From positions 62,001-126,000 of the forward strand of contig NZ_BMTL01000010.1 in the NCBI RefSeq assembly GCF_014649655.1: DNA of 64,000 bases, given 5' to 3'. Origin of the DNA: Streptomyces humidus. GTDB taxonomy: Bacteria > Actinomycetota > Actinomycetes > Streptomycetales > Streptomycetaceae. Positions 18,329 through 27,514 of this stretch are shown here, one piece after another. The notes under the pieces were generated by a model. That model was given only the letters and a program-made list of their open reading frames with translations, searched no databases and was not told the DNA's origin. A program made the translations under genes and the position numbers. Numbering within the stretch: the first letter of the stretch is position 1; each line of letters starts with the position of its first letter.

Positions 18329-19209
18329 GCAGGGTCGAACTCGAGGGACAGGTCGTCGTGGTCACCGGGGCGGCGCGGGGCGTCGGGGAGCTGCTCGCCC
18401 GCAAGCTCTCCGCGCGCGGCGCGAAGGTCGCGCTGGTCGGTCTGGAGCCGGACGCGCTGAAGCAGGTGTCCGAGCGGCTGCACGGCGACAGCGGCCACTG
18501 GTACGCCGACGTGACCGACCACGAGGCGATGGCCCGCGTGGCGGCGGAGGTGAAGGAGCGCTTCGGCAAGGTGGACGTCGTGGTGGCCAACGCCGGTGTG
18601 GCCAACGGCGGTCCGTTCGCGGACTCCGACCCGGACTCCTGGCGGCGGGTCATCGAGGTCAACCTGATCGGCTCGGCCGTCACGGCCCGCGCCTTCCTGC
18701 CGCTGTTGCGGGAGAGCCGCGGCTATCTGCTGCAGATCGCCTCGCTCGCCGCGATCACGCCGGCTCCGATGATGACCGCGTACTGCGCGTCCAAGTCGGG
18801 CGTGGAGGCGTTCGCGCACAGTCTGCGCGCGGAGGTCGGCCACCAGGGCGTCGGCGTGGGCGTCGGGTATCTGTCCTGGACCGACACCGACATGGTGCGC
18901 GGGGCCGACCAGGACGCGGTGATGCGGGAGTTGAGGCAGCGGCTGCCGTGGCCGTCGAACAAGACGTACCCGCTGGGGCCGGCCGTCGACCGGATCGTGG
19001 CCGGCATCGAGCGGCGTTCCGCGCACGTGTACGGGCAGGGGTGGCTGCGCGGGATGCAGGCGGTGCGCGGGTATCTGCCCGGGATCATCGGGACCGTCGG
19101 CCGGCGCGAGATGAAGCGCTTCGCACCGCGGTTGCAGGGGATGCGGACCGGGCTGGTGGGAGCGGGCGGTTCCGCCGACGAACAGGCCAGGGCTACGCAG
19201 CGTGGTTGA
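18325..19209 (+). CDS. SDR family NAD(P)-dependent oxidoreductase
   Basis: 294 residues from the ATG at 18325 (ATGA overlap; aaggaggagg upstream). The classical SDR motifs are T14-G-A-A-R-G-V-G21 for cofactor, NAGVANGG, and the catalytic Y153-C-A-S-K157 pair. A C-terminal extension of about 50 residues resembles SDRs acting on lipids or sterols. It is the last gene of the monooxygenase operon. The order FMO-hydrolase-SDR recalls mycobacterial Rv3083-Rv3085 (mymA, lipR, SDR), which remodels cell-envelope lipids; orthology is not established here. Confidence 0.88.
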   Translation: MSRVELEGQVVVVTGAARGVGELLARKLSARGAKVALVGLEPDALKQVSERLHGDSGHWYADVTDHEAMARVAAEVKERFGKVDVVVANAGVANGGPFADSDPDSWRRVIEVNLIGSAVTARAFLPLLRESRGYLLQIASLAAITPAPMMTAYCASKSGVEAFAHSLRAEVGHQGVGVGVGYLSWTDTDMVRGADQDAVMRELRQRLPWPSNKTYPLGPAVDRIVAGIERRSAHVYGQGWLRGMQAVRGYLPGIIGTVGRREMKRFAPRLQGMRTGLVGAGGSADEQARATQRG

Positions 19210-19300
19210 TCGACATGCGTGGCGTGACCGCCCGTGTGAGTCTGGTCGAGGCCCCACCACGGGGCTCTCACCCCCTCATCTCCCACAGGAGTGAACCCAC

Positions 19301-19546
19301 ATGGGTATGAAGGACAAGTTCCAGGACCAGCCCGAGCAGTGGCAGCAGAAGGCCCAGCAGAAGGCCCAGCAGGCCAAGGAGCAGGTCCAGCAGCGCGGCA
19401 AGCGGCGTCCGGGCGAGGACGCGGAGCGCATGCGTCCGGAGCGTGAGTCGTCGGAGCGCATGCGTCCGGAGCACGAGGCGTCGGAGCGCCGCAGCCCGCA
19501 GGAGCGCGAGCACGAGCGCGTCGGCTTCGACGAAGAGAGCTTCTGA
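19301..19546 (+). CDS. small highly charged hypothetical protein
   Basis: 81 residues with a strong ribosome site (aggag, 9 nt before the ATG at 19301). The protein is almost free of hydrophobic residues. It has a Gln/Lys heptad-like stretch (QQKAQQKAQQAKEQVQQ) followed by two 10-residue repeats (ERMRPERESS / ERMRPEHEAS, a 30-bp tandem repeat). It is probably an intrinsically disordered or coiled-coil cytosolic protein. The function is unknown; similar hydrophilic small proteins in Streptomyces are often stress-associated. Confidence 0.7.
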   Translation: MGMKDKFQDQPEQWQQKAQQKAQQAKEQVQQRGKRRPGEDAERMRPERESSERMRPEHEASERRSPQEREHERVGFDEESF

Positions 19547-19580
19547 CACCCCGCTCCGGCGGTCGGTGAACGATGAGCAG

Positions 19581-19606
19581 GGGGCGCCCCGGGCCCGGGG
19601 CGCCCC
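19581..19606. terminator. bidirectional terminator
   Basis: 26-bp perfect G/C palindrome between the small charged protein gene and the convergent tricorn protease gene. Confidence 0.75.
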
Positions 19607-19647
19607 TCCTCGTGTCGTCTCCCGCGTCGCCCTCGTCGCGTCCGCGC

Positions 19648-22600
19648 TCAGGTCGTGCGCGGGGGCAGTTTCGGGCGTGACCGGTCGGGGACGTCGGCGT
19701 AGCCGGGCGGGGTCGCCGGAGGTTTCGCGTCGAGCAGGTCCAGGGCCAGCCGTACGGCGTCGTCGAGTTGGGCGTGACGGCCCTCGGCCCAGTCGAGGGG
19801 CGTGCGCAGGATCTCCAGGTCGGGTGCGACGCCCCTGTTCTCCACCGACCAGCCGTACGCGTCGAACCAGGCCGCGTTCATCGGGACGGTGATGACGGTG
19901 CCGTCGCCGAGCTGGTGCCGGCCGGTCATGCCGACGACGCCGCCCCAGGTGCGCTGGCCGACCACCGGGCCCAGCCCGAGCAGTTTGAAGGCGGCCGTGA
20001 TCATGTCGCCGTCGGAGGAGGTCGCCTCGTCCGCCAGCGCCACCACCGGCCCGCGCGGGGCGTTGGAGGCGTACGACACCGGCTGGGCGTCGCGGGTGAG
20101 GTCCCAGCCCAGGATCATGCGGGTCAGCTTCTCCACCACCAGTTCGCTGATGTGACCGCCCGCGTTGCCGCGCACGTCCACGATCAGCGCGGGCCGTGAC
20201 ACCTCCATCCGCAGGTCGCGGTTGAACTGGGCCCAGCCCGAGCCGCCCATGTCCGGGATGTGCAGGTAGCCGCACCGGCCGCCGCTCAACTCCCTCACCA
20301 CCGCGCGTCGTTTGGTGACCCAGTCCTGGTAGCGCAGGGGGCGCTCGTCGACGAGCGGGACGACGGCCACCCGGCGGGGCCGGCCCGTCCCGCCCTCCGC
20401 GGGGGCCAGCGTGAGCTCCACCGTGGTGCCGCCCGCGCCGGCCAGCAGCGGGTAGGGGCCGGTCACCGGGTCGACCTCCCGGCCGTCCACGTGGGTGAGG
20501 ACCGCGCCCGCCCGGATCCCGGTGCCGGCCAGCGGCGAACGCGCCCTGGAGTCGGAGGAGTCGCCGGGCAGGATCCGCCGGACCGTCCAACCGCCGTCCC
20601 TGCGCACGAGGTTGGCGCCGAGGAGGCCCTGGAGGCGCTGGTAGTGGGGCGGTCCCTCGTTGCGGCGGGCGGCGGTGACGTACGCGTGGGAGGTGCCCAG
20701 CTCGCCCAGCACCTCGCGCAGCAGGTCCGCGAACTCGTCGGGTGAGGCGACCCGTTCGACCAGCGGGCGGTACTGGTCGAGGATCGCGTCCCAGTCGATC
20801 CCGCACATGCCGGGGTCCCAGAAGTAGGCGCGGATCAGCCGGCCGGCCTCGTCGTAGGACTGCCGCCACTCGGCGCCCGGGTCCACCTCGTGCAGGATGC
20901 GCCGCAGGTCGATCCAGACCGTGGAGTCCGGGTCGCCGGACTCGGTGGACGGCACCGCCCGCAGGTCGCCCTCGTCGACCACCACCAGCCGGGTGCCGTC
21001 CCCGCTCGGCGCGAACCAGTCGAGGTCGCCGACGAGTTCGGACTTCTTCGCCTTGCCGACGTGGAAGTGCTCCAGCGTCGGCCGTCCGCTCGTGTCGTCC
21101 GGGTTGGCGAACGTCTCGCCGAGCGCCCCCGAGATCGGCCAGCGCAGCCACACCAGTCCGCCGCCCGCCACCGGGCACAGGGCCGAGTACTTGGAGGCGA
21201 TGACGGGGAAGGGGGTGACGCGGCTGGCCAGCCCTTCGGTCTCCACGGTCACCGTCCCGTCGGCGCCGTCGCCGTCGTCCTCCAGCGGGTCCAGCCCGCC
21301 GGCGGCCGGACGGCCTTCCGGGGTCAGCGCGAAGGGCGAGGGCGTCGCGGAGGAGAGGGGCACGAGGTAGGGGCGGCAGCCCAGCGGGAAGGACAGGTCG
21401 CCGGTGTGCACGTCGTAGACCGGGTCGAAGCCGCGCCAGGAGAGGAAGGCGAGGTACCGGCCGTCCCGGGTGAACACCGGGTTCTCGTCCTCGAAGCGGC
21501 CGTCGGTGACGTCGATGACCGACCGGTCCTTCATTCGGGCCATCTTGATCTGGCGCAGGGAGCGCCCGATCCCGGGATGCGACCAGGTCAGCCAGCCCCC
21601 GTCCGGCGAGAAGGCCAGGTCGCGGACGGGCCCGTTGGCCGACGCGATCAGCTCGATGACCTCGTCGCCGCCCGCGTCTCCCGCGTCCCCCTCCCCCTCG
21701 GTGAGGTCGACGAGCAGCAGCCGGCCGTCGTGCGAGGCGACGGCGAGCCGTTCGCCCTGCGGGTCGGCCGCCGTCTCCAGCACCCGGCCGAGCCTGCCGG
21801 AGGCCAGCCGGCGGGGCGCGCGCCGGCCCGTGGCCCGGGGCAGATCGGCGACCTCGACGGCGTCCTCGCCGTCCGCGTCCGTCACATAGGCGACCTGTCC
21901 GCGGGTGCCGAGCATCTCCGGCAGCCGCACCCGCACTCCGGGGGTGTCGGTGATCGTCCGGGCGGGTCCGTCGCGGTGGGTGAGCCAGTACAGGCTGCCG
22001 CGGACGACGACCGCGCCGGCCCGGCCGGTCTCGTCGACGGAGATGCCGTCCACGTGCTGGGCGGCCGGGATCTGGTAGGGGCGGCGGCCCGCGCGCGGCC
22101 CGTTGAGGCGCACGTCGATCCGGCGCGGCTCGGAGCCCGCGGCGAGGTCGTCGACGATCCACAGGTCCCCGCCGCACTGGTACACCACCCGGGTGCCGTC
22201 GCCGGCGGCGTGCCGGGCGTAGAAGGCGTCGTGATCGGTGTGCCGGCGCAGGTCGGAGCCGTCGTGGGCGCAGGAGTAGAGGTTGCCGACGCCTTCGTGG
22301 TCGGAGAGGAACGCGATCCGGCCGCCGACGAGGAGCGGGCTGGCGAGATGGCCTTCGAGGCCCTCCAGGAGCCGTCGCCCGTGCAGCCACAGCCGGCCGG
22401 TGGCGCCGCCCCGGTAGCGTTTCCAGGCTGCCGGCTCGTGCGGTGGGGTGCCGGTGAGCAGGAGCGTGCGGCGTTCGCCGTCGAGCTCGGCGACCTGGAG
22501 GTCGGAGACCGGGCCCCAGGGGAGCTTGCGGCCCGGGGAGCCGTCGGGGGTGACCTTGTAGGCCCAGGTGAAGTAGGAGAAGGGCTCGCCGTGGGAGGCG

Positions 22601-22920
22601 ACGGCGAGGATGTCGGCGTTTCCGTCGGCGTCCGGGGGCGCCCAGCCGCAGACCCGCGTGTCGGAGCTGCCCCAGTAGGTCAGCCGCCGTCCCGGACCGC
22701 CCTCCACCGGCACGAGATGGATCTCCGGGACGAGACTGCGCCAGCTCGTGTAGGCGATCATGCGGCCGTCGGGGGAGAAGCGGGGGTGTCCGGCCTTCGT
22801 GCGGTCGACGGTGAGCCGCCAGGCTCGGCCCGGCTCGGCCAGCGGGGCCAGCCAGAGGTCGTCCTCGGCCACGAAGCACAACAGGTCACCATGGAGATGG
22901 GGCAGGCGCAGATAGCTCAC
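19648..22920 (-). CDS. tricorn-like protease (S41 family)
   Basis: 1090 residues, the full length of tricorn. Two N-terminal beta-propellers show WD-like repeats such as HPRFSPDGRMIAYTSWRS and PVFTRDGRYLAFLSW. A tricorn C1 domain, a PDZ domain (GAVLTHVDGREVDPVTGPYP) and an S41 peptidase domain with VDVRGNAGG and the nucleophile region DEATSSDGDM follow. It is cytosolic and in archaea degrades proteasome products to short peptides. Streptomyces homologues are proposed to act likewise downstream of Clp or the proteasome. It is divergent from the TetR gene. Confidence 0.92.
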   Translation of the reverse strand: MSYLRLPHLHGDLLCFVAEDDLWLAPLAEPGRAWRLTVDRTKAGHPRFSPDGRMIAYTSWRSLVPEIHLVPVEGGPGRRLTYWGSSDTRVCGWAPPDADGNADILAVASHGEPFSYFTWAYKVTPDGSPGRKLPWGPVSDLQVAELDGERRTLLLTGTPPHEPAAWKRYRGGATGRLWLHGRRLLEGLEGHLASPLLVGGRIAFLSDHEGVGNLYSCAHDGSDLRRHTDHDAFYARHAAGDGTRVVYQCGGDLWIVDDLAAGSEPRRIDVRLNGPRAGRRPYQIPAAQHVDGISVDETGRAGAVVVRGSLYWLTHRDGPARTITDTPGVRVRLPEMLGTRGQVAYVTDADGEDAVEVADLPRATGRRAPRRLASGRLGRVLETAADPQGERLAVASHDGRLLLVDLTEGEGDAGDAGGDEVIELIASANGPVRDLAFSPDGGWLTWSHPGIGRSLRQIKMARMKDRSVIDVTDGRFEDENPVFTRDGRYLAFLSWRGFDPVYDVHTGDLSFPLGCRPYLVPLSSATPSPFALTPEGRPAAGGLDPLEDDGDGADGTVTVETEGLASRVTPFPVIASKYSALCPVAGGGLVWLRWPISGALGETFANPDDTSGRPTLEHFHVGKAKKSELVGDLDWFAPSGDGTRLVVVDEGDLRAVPSTESGDPDSTVWIDLRRILHEVDPGAEWRQSYDEAGRLIRAYFWDPGMCGIDWDAILDQYRPLVERVASPDEFADLLREVLGELGTSHAYVTAARRNEGPPHYQRLQGLLGANLVRRDGGWTVRRILPGDSSDSRARSPLAGTGIRAGAVLTHVDGREVDPVTGPYPLLAGAGGTTVELTLAPAEGGTGRPRRVAVVPLVDERPLRYQDWVTKRRAVVRELSGGRCGYLHIPDMGGSGWAQFNRDLRMEVSRPALIVDVRGNAGGHISELVVEKLTRMILGWDLTRDAQPVSYASNAPRGPVVALADEATSSDGDMITAAFKLLGLGPVVGQRTWGGVVGMTGRHQLGDGTVITVPMNAAWFDAYGWSVENRGVAPDLEILRTPLDWAEGRHAQLDDAVRLALDLLDAKPPATPPGYADVPDRSRPKLPPRTT

Positions 22921-23001
22921 CTCCCCATGCTTTTCCGGGGGATGGACCCGGGCAACTTATGACATGTGTGCGGAACCGGGCGCGCGTGAGGCAGCGCACG
23001 T

Positions 23002-23016
23002 ACGAAACGGTTTCGT
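23002..23016. promoter_or_regulatory. candidate TetR operator (acgaaac-g-gtttcgt)
   Basis: A 15-bp perfect dyad about 98 bp upstream of the TetR start and about 80 bp upstream of the tricorn start. It is the only strong palindrome in the gap and is the likely autoregulatory site of the adjacent TetR protein. Confidence 0.55.
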
Positions 23017-23113
23017 TTCGCAAGGAAGTGCGCTAGATTCGGGATGTACGCATGAGGAACCGTGTCGGGTCCGGCTCGGTTCGGTCCGGAGTCGGAGGGG
23101 GAAGGGGAGCGGG

Positions 23114-23716
23114 ATGACTGAGTTCGCAACGGCGCGTCGCAGCCGCATCACCCCCGAGCGCGAGGCGGAGCTGTACGAAGCCGTGCTCGAACTGCTCCGC
23201 GAAGTCGGCTACGACGCCCTCACCATGGACGCCGTCGCCGCTCGCACCCGGTCCAGCAAGGCCACGCTCTACCGCCAGTGGGGCGGCAAGGCCGAACTGG
23301 TGGCCAAGGCGGTCCGCCACGGCAAGCCGGGCGGCTCCGTCGGCGAGGTCGACACCGGAACGCTCCGGGGTGACCTGCACGCCCTCACCCTGCGTTCGGA
23401 CGACTGCGAGATGGAGCAGAGCTCCGCGCTGATGAGGGGTCTGGCCATGGCGGTCCACGGTAACCCGGACCTGCTGAAGGCCTTCAAGGAGCACCTCGTC
23501 GAGCCGGAGATGGCGGAGTTCGGCCGCGTGCTGCAACGAGCGGTCGACCGGGGCGAGGTCCGTGCGGACTGCCCGGCGCTGCAGTTCGTGCCGCACATGA
23601 TGATCGGCGCGTTCGCCGCCCGCACCATGCTCGACGAGCAGCCGCCGACCCAGGCGTTCCTCCTTTCGTACATCGACGCCGTGGTCCTCCCCGCCCTCGG
23701 CGCACCCACCCCCTGA
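23114..23716 (+). CDS. TetR family transcriptional regulator
   Basis: 200 residues from the ATG at 23114 (ggggagcggg upstream). The HTH covers roughly residues 12-60 (TMDAVAARTRSSKATLYRQW is the recognition segment). The C-terminal ligand/dimer domain is all-helical and typical of TetR_C regulators of exporters. It sits 123 bp upstream of the MMPL exporter on the same strand and probably represses it and itself. Confidence 0.9.
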   Translation: MTEFATARRSRITPEREAELYEAVLELLREVGYDALTMDAVAARTRSSKATLYRQWGGKAELVAKAVRHGKPGGSVGEVDTGTLRGDLHALTLRSDDCEMEQSSALMRGLAMAVHGNPDLLKAFKEHLVEPEMAEFGRVLQRAVDRGEVRADCPALQFVPHMMIGAFAARTMLDEQPPTQAFLLSYIDAVVLPALGAPTP

Positions 23717-23839
23717 CCGTCCCCACGGTCCGCCCACCCTGACGTCACCGCTCACGTCGTCGGGCCGATCACCCCTGCCTCGCGCCGGGTTGGTCAACCC
23801 TGCCCTGCACGCACACGACCTGACCGGGAGTACGCCTCC

Positions 23840-26092
23840 GTGGCCACGTTCCTCTACAAACTCGGCCGATTCGCCTTCAGGCGACGCGGCTTCATCGCCC
23901 TCATGTGGGTCGCCCTGCTGACCCTCGCCGGAGTCGGCGCCGCGACCGCGCCCGCACCGGGCGCCACCTCCTTCTCCATTCCGGGCGTCGAGGCTCAGAA
24001 GGCCTTCGACCTGCTGGAACAGCGTTTCCCCGGGGCGAGCGCCGACGGCGCGACCGGGCGCATCGTCTTCAAGGCCCCCAAGGGCCAGAAGATGACGGAC
24101 GCCGCCAACCGGGCGACCGTCGACAGGACCGTCAAGGCCCTGAGCGGCGGCTCCGAGGTCGTCTCCGTCGCCGACCCGTTCACGACGCGCGCCGTGAGCA
24201 AGGACGCGACGGTCGCCTACGCCTCGGTCCGCTACGACGCGCCCGGCATGGAGCTGGCCGACGCGACCCGTGACGCCCTGGAGAAGGCCGCGGACGACGC
24301 TCGGGCCGCCGGGCTCACCGTCGACGTCGGCGGTGACGCGCTGCAGGCCGGGGCCGAGCCGGGAGCGACGGGCGAGATCATCGGCCTCGCCATCGCCGCG
24401 GTCGTCCTCGTCGTCACCCTGGGCTCGCTCGTCGCGGCCGGACTGCCGCTGCTGACGGCGATCGTCGGCGTCGGCATCGGCGTCTCCGGCATCACCGCCC
24501 TCGCCAAGGCGCTCGACCTCGGCGACAACACCTCCACGCTCGCCCTGATGATCGGGCTCGCGGTCGGCATCGACTACGCCCTCTTCATCGTCTCCCGCTA
24601 CCGCAGCGAGCTGGCCGAGGGCCGCGACCGCGAGGAAGCGGTCGGACGTGCCACCGGCACCGCCGGCTCGGCGGTCGTCTTCGCCGGTCTCACGGTCGTG
24701 ATCGCCCTCGCCGGCCTCTCGGTCGTCGGCGTGCCGATGCTGTCCAAGATGGGCCTCGCCGCGGCGGGCACGGTCGTCGTCGCCGTCCTCATCGCGCTGA
24801 CCATGATTCCCGCGCTGCTCGGTTTCGCCGGCAAGAAGGTCCGGGCGACGGGCGAGAAGCGCCGGTCGCGCGGGTCCGAGGCCGAGGCGTCCGGCCCGTC
24901 GGCCGCCTCCCGGCAGACCAGGCCCGGCCTGGGCGTGCGCTGGGCGAGCTTCGTCGTCCGGCGGCCGGCCGCCGTGCTGCTGCTCGGCGTGGTCGGGCTG
25001 GGCGCGATCGCCGTCCCGGCCGGTCAGTTGCAGCTGGGCCTGCCCGACGACGGTTCACAGCCGACGTCCACCACCCAGCGCCGGGCCTACGACCTGCTCT
25101 CGGAGGGCTTCGGCCCCGGCTTCAACGGCCCGCTGCTGATCGTGGTCGACGCCCGCAAGAGCGACGACCCGCAGGCGGCGGCCGCCTCGGTGACCGACGG
25201 CATCAAGGGTCTCAAGGGCGTCGTGACGGTGACCCCGCCCGCCTTCAACAAGGCCGGCGACACCGCGACGATCACCGTGATACCCGGCTCCAAGCCCTCC
25301 TCGGCGCAGACGGAGGACCTGGTCCACGCCATCCGCGACCAGGGCGCCGGGATCCGGTCCGGCACGGGCGCGCAGGTGCTCGTCACCGGCACCACCGCGA
25401 TGAACATCGACTTCTCGCAGAAGCTCAACGACGCGCTCGTCCCGTACCTCGCTCTGGTCGTCGGCCTGGCCTTCCTGCTGCTGATCGTGGTCTTCCGCTC
25501 GATCCTGGTCCCGCTGAAGGCGGCCCTCGGCTTCCTGCTCAGCGTGCTCGCCGCGCTCGGCGCCGTCGTCGCGGTGTTCCAGTGGGGCTGGCTCGGCGGC
25601 CTGATCGGCGTCGAGGAGACCGGGCCGGTCATGTCGATGACGCCGATCTTCATGGTGGGCGTGGTCTTCGGCCTCGCGATGGACTACGAGGTGTTCCTCG
25701 TGACCCGGATGCGCGAGGCGTACGTCCACGGCGAGAGCCCGAGTCAGGCCGTGGTGACCGGTTTCCGGTACAGCGCGAAGGTGGTGGCCGCCGCCGCGGT
25801 CATCATGATGGCCGTCTTCGGCGGCTTCATCAGCTCCAGCGAGGCGATCATCAAGACGATCGGCTTCGGCCTCGCGAGCGCCGTCTTCTTCGACGCGTTC
25901 ATCGTGCGCATGGCCATCGTGCCGGCCGTCCTGGCCCTGCTGGGCAAGAGGGCGTGGTGGCTGCCGAAGTGGCTGGACCGCGTGTTGCCCGACGTCGACG
26001 TCGAGGGCGAGAGCCTGAAGACGCAGGGCACGGCCGCCGGCGCCCAGGACGGCGACGCCAAGGACGACGACCGGGAGCTGGTGCGCGCCTGA
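23840..26092 (+). CDS. MMPL family RND-type exporter
   Basis: 750 residues from a GTG. It is a duplicated half-transporter: each half has one helix, a periplasmic-type domain and a five-helix block. Membrane Asp motifs are present: IGLAVGIDYALFIVSRYR in half one and VVFGLAMDYEVFLVTRMREA in half two, both diagnostic of MMPL/RND proteins that use proton flow. It exports lipids, siderophores or drugs across the cytoplasmic membrane. The preceding TetR gene suggests ligand-induced expression. Confidence 0.92.
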   Translation: MATFLYKLGRFAFRRRGFIALMWVALLTLAGVGAATAPAPGATSFSIPGVEAQKAFDLLEQRFPGASADGATGRIVFKAPKGQKMTDAANRATVDRTVKALSGGSEVVSVADPFTTRAVSKDATVAYASVRYDAPGMELADATRDALEKAADDARAAGLTVDVGGDALQAGAEPGATGEIIGLAIAAVVLVVTLGSLVAAGLPLLTAIVGVGIGVSGITALAKALDLGDNTSTLALMIGLAVGIDYALFIVSRYRSELAEGRDREEAVGRATGTAGSAVVFAGLTVVIALAGLSVVGVPMLSKMGLAAAGTVVVAVLIALTMIPALLGFAGKKVRATGEKRRSRGSEAEASGPSAASRQTRPGLGVRWASFVVRRPAAVLLLGVVGLGAIAVPAGQLQLGLPDDGSQPTSTTQRRAYDLLSEGFGPGFNGPLLIVVDARKSDDPQAAAASVTDGIKGLKGVVTVTPPAFNKAGDTATITVIPGSKPSSAQTEDLVHAIRDQGAGIRSGTGAQVLVTGTTAMNIDFSQKLNDALVPYLALVVGLAFLLLIVVFRSILVPLKAALGFLLSVLAALGAVVAVFQWGWLGGLIGVEETGPVMSMTPIFMVGVVFGLAMDYEVFLVTRMREAYVHGESPSQAVVTGFRYSAKVVAAAAVIMMAVFGGFISSSEAIIKTIGFGLASAVFFDAFIVRMAIVPAVLALLGKRAWWLPKWLDRVLPDVDVEGESLKTQGTAAGAQDGDAKDDDRELVRA

Positions 26093-26117
26093 GGCGCGAG
26101 ACCGCCTGAGAGAGACC

Positions 26118-26157
26118 GCCGGTGAGGGTTCCGTGGAGACACGGGGCCGTCACCGGC
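26118..26157 (+). terminator. intrinsic terminator after the MMPL gene
   Basis: Stem gccggtga/tcaccggc with inner pairing, followed directly by a T-rich run (tttttct). The rest of the 338-bp gap (26158-26430) is promoter/leader DNA with no credible gene. Confidence 0.8.
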
Positions 26158-26430
26158 TTTTTCTTCGTCCGTCCTGCTTTTTCCTCCTTTTTCCTCGTCC
26201 GCTCTGTGACCCACTTTCGGGTGACGCCCGGCGGCGGCAGGGGCCCGCAGGGCAGTGCTGCCAATGATTCGGAGCGTTCAGTACATATATGGACATGGAA
26301 GCCTACTGTCACCGGAATGTGGACGGTTCGTAACGTGCGGTGCCAATCAGGCGCGCTGACGGCGGCCGGTGGTCGAGTCTTGGCCATGCGGCCGATTCGG
26401 GCCGTGACCCGCACCACGCAAGGAGACCTT

Positions 26431-26979
26431 GTGTCCGTTAACACTGTTTCCGCTCGCTGTCTCGCCGCCGCCGCGATCGCCGCGGCCGTCGTCGGGACGG
26501 TGGCGCTGCCGGCCTCCGCGGCCGACCACCACCCCCGCCAGGACCGGCCGAAGGTGGAGATCAGTGCCGTGCAGTACGACGCACCGGGCCGAAACGACCG
26601 CTCCGCCCGCTCGCTGAACAGGGAGTGGGTCGAGCTGACCAACACCACCCGCCACGTGGTCAACCTGGACGGGTGGACCCTCTCGGACGAGCGCGGCGAG
26701 ACCTACACCTTCCGCCACTACCGGCTGGCGCCCCGCGCCACCGTCCGCGTCCACACCGGTGAGGGCCGCGACACCCGCTCCGACCTGTTCCAGGACCGCC
26801 ACCGCGAGGTGTGGGACAACTACTCCGACACCGCCACCCTGCGCAACGACCGCCGCTGGGTCGTGGACGTCGAGTCCTGGGGCCACGGCCGTCACGGCGG
26901 CTGGCGGCACGACCGCGACGACCGTCACGACGGCGGCCGTCACGACCGCGACGACCGTCACCACGGCGGCCGTGACTGA
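26431..26979 (+). CDS. secreted lamin tail domain protein with His/Asp-rich C-terminus
   Basis: 182 residues from a GTG with aaggag 6 nt upstream. A Sec signal peptide (residues 1 to about 31, ending LPASAA) precedes a lamin-tail (LTD) beta-sandwich: VEISAVQYDAP, REWVELTNTTRHVVNLDGWTLSD and YTFRHYRLAPRATVRVHTG. The last 30 residues are short repeats rich in H, D, R and G, which could bind metal or the cell wall. LTD proteins of this type are common secreted proteins in Streptomyces; the function is not known. Confidence 0.82.
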   Translation: MSVNTVSARCLAAAAIAAAVVGTVALPASAADHHPRQDRPKVEISAVQYDAPGRNDRSARSLNREWVELTNTTRHVVNLDGWTLSDERGETYTFRHYRLAPRATVRVHTGEGRDTRSDLFQDRHREVWDNYSDTATLRNDRRWVVDVESWGHGRHGGWRHDRDDRHDGGRHDRDDRHHGGRD

Positions 26980-27011
26980 CAGCCCCACCCGGGCCGTCCC
27001 GGCCTGAAGGC

Positions 27012-27046
27012 GAAGCGCCCGACCCCTCCCCGGGGCCGGGCGCTTC
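27012..27046 (+). terminator. terminator after lamin-tail gene
   Basis: 10-bp stem (gaagcgcccg/cgggcgcttc), G/C-rich loop, downstream of the secreted protein gene. Confidence 0.65.
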
Positions 27047-27171
27047 GTCGTCCCTCCCGTCACGCTTCAGTGGCGGGCGGGGTGCGTGGGCGGAGCGTGC
27101 GGGCGTGGGTGTGGGTGCGGGTGTCGGGCTGGAGGAGCACTCTGGAAGCAGGAGCTTCGGAGGTGATCGTC

Positions 27172-27453
27172 ATGGCCGTCATGCACACCACGGTCGGCTG
27201 GCATGTCGAGTTGGAGTTCGAGGAGGACGAACGGCACACACGGGCGGTCGCGCTGGTGCGTCTGCCGGACGGGACCGAGATCCGGGCGCACGGACATGCC
27301 TCACGGCACACCGTGGACGCCAACCAGCCCCGGGTCGGGGAGGAGATCGCGGGCGCCCGCGCGCTCAACGAGATCGCCATGCAGCTGCTGACCAAGGCTC
27401 ATCTGGAGATCGACGACGCCTCCGGGCGGACGTCCCACTCGATCAACGTCTAG
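27172..27453 (+). CDS. DUF1876 domain-containing protein
   Basis: 93 residues from the ATG at 27172, with ggagg about 8 nt upstream. The sequence (GWHVELEFEEDERHTRAVAL, GHASRHTVDANQPRVGEEIA, ARALNEIAMQLL) matches the small actinobacterial DUF1876 family, which has a dsRBD-like alpha-beta fold. Members are linked to stress or redox regulons in mycobacteria. It is cytosolic and monocistronic; no enzymatic residues are evident. Confidence 0.85.
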   Translation: MAVMHTTVGWHVELEFEEDERHTRAVALVRLPDGTEIRAHGHASRHTVDANQPRVGEEIAGARALNEIAMQLLTKAHLEIDDASGRTSHSINV

Positions 27454-27514
27454 CCGCGGAGGCCCGGACGTCTGTAGGCGGCCGGCGGCAGGCGGCACGG
27501 CCGCGTCGGGCGTG

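Noticed and set aside
19268..22879. 1203-residue minus-strand frame over the tricorn gene
   Set aside because: Out-of-frame reading of the same strand, rich in Arg/Pro/Gly; the other frame has complete tricorn motifs.
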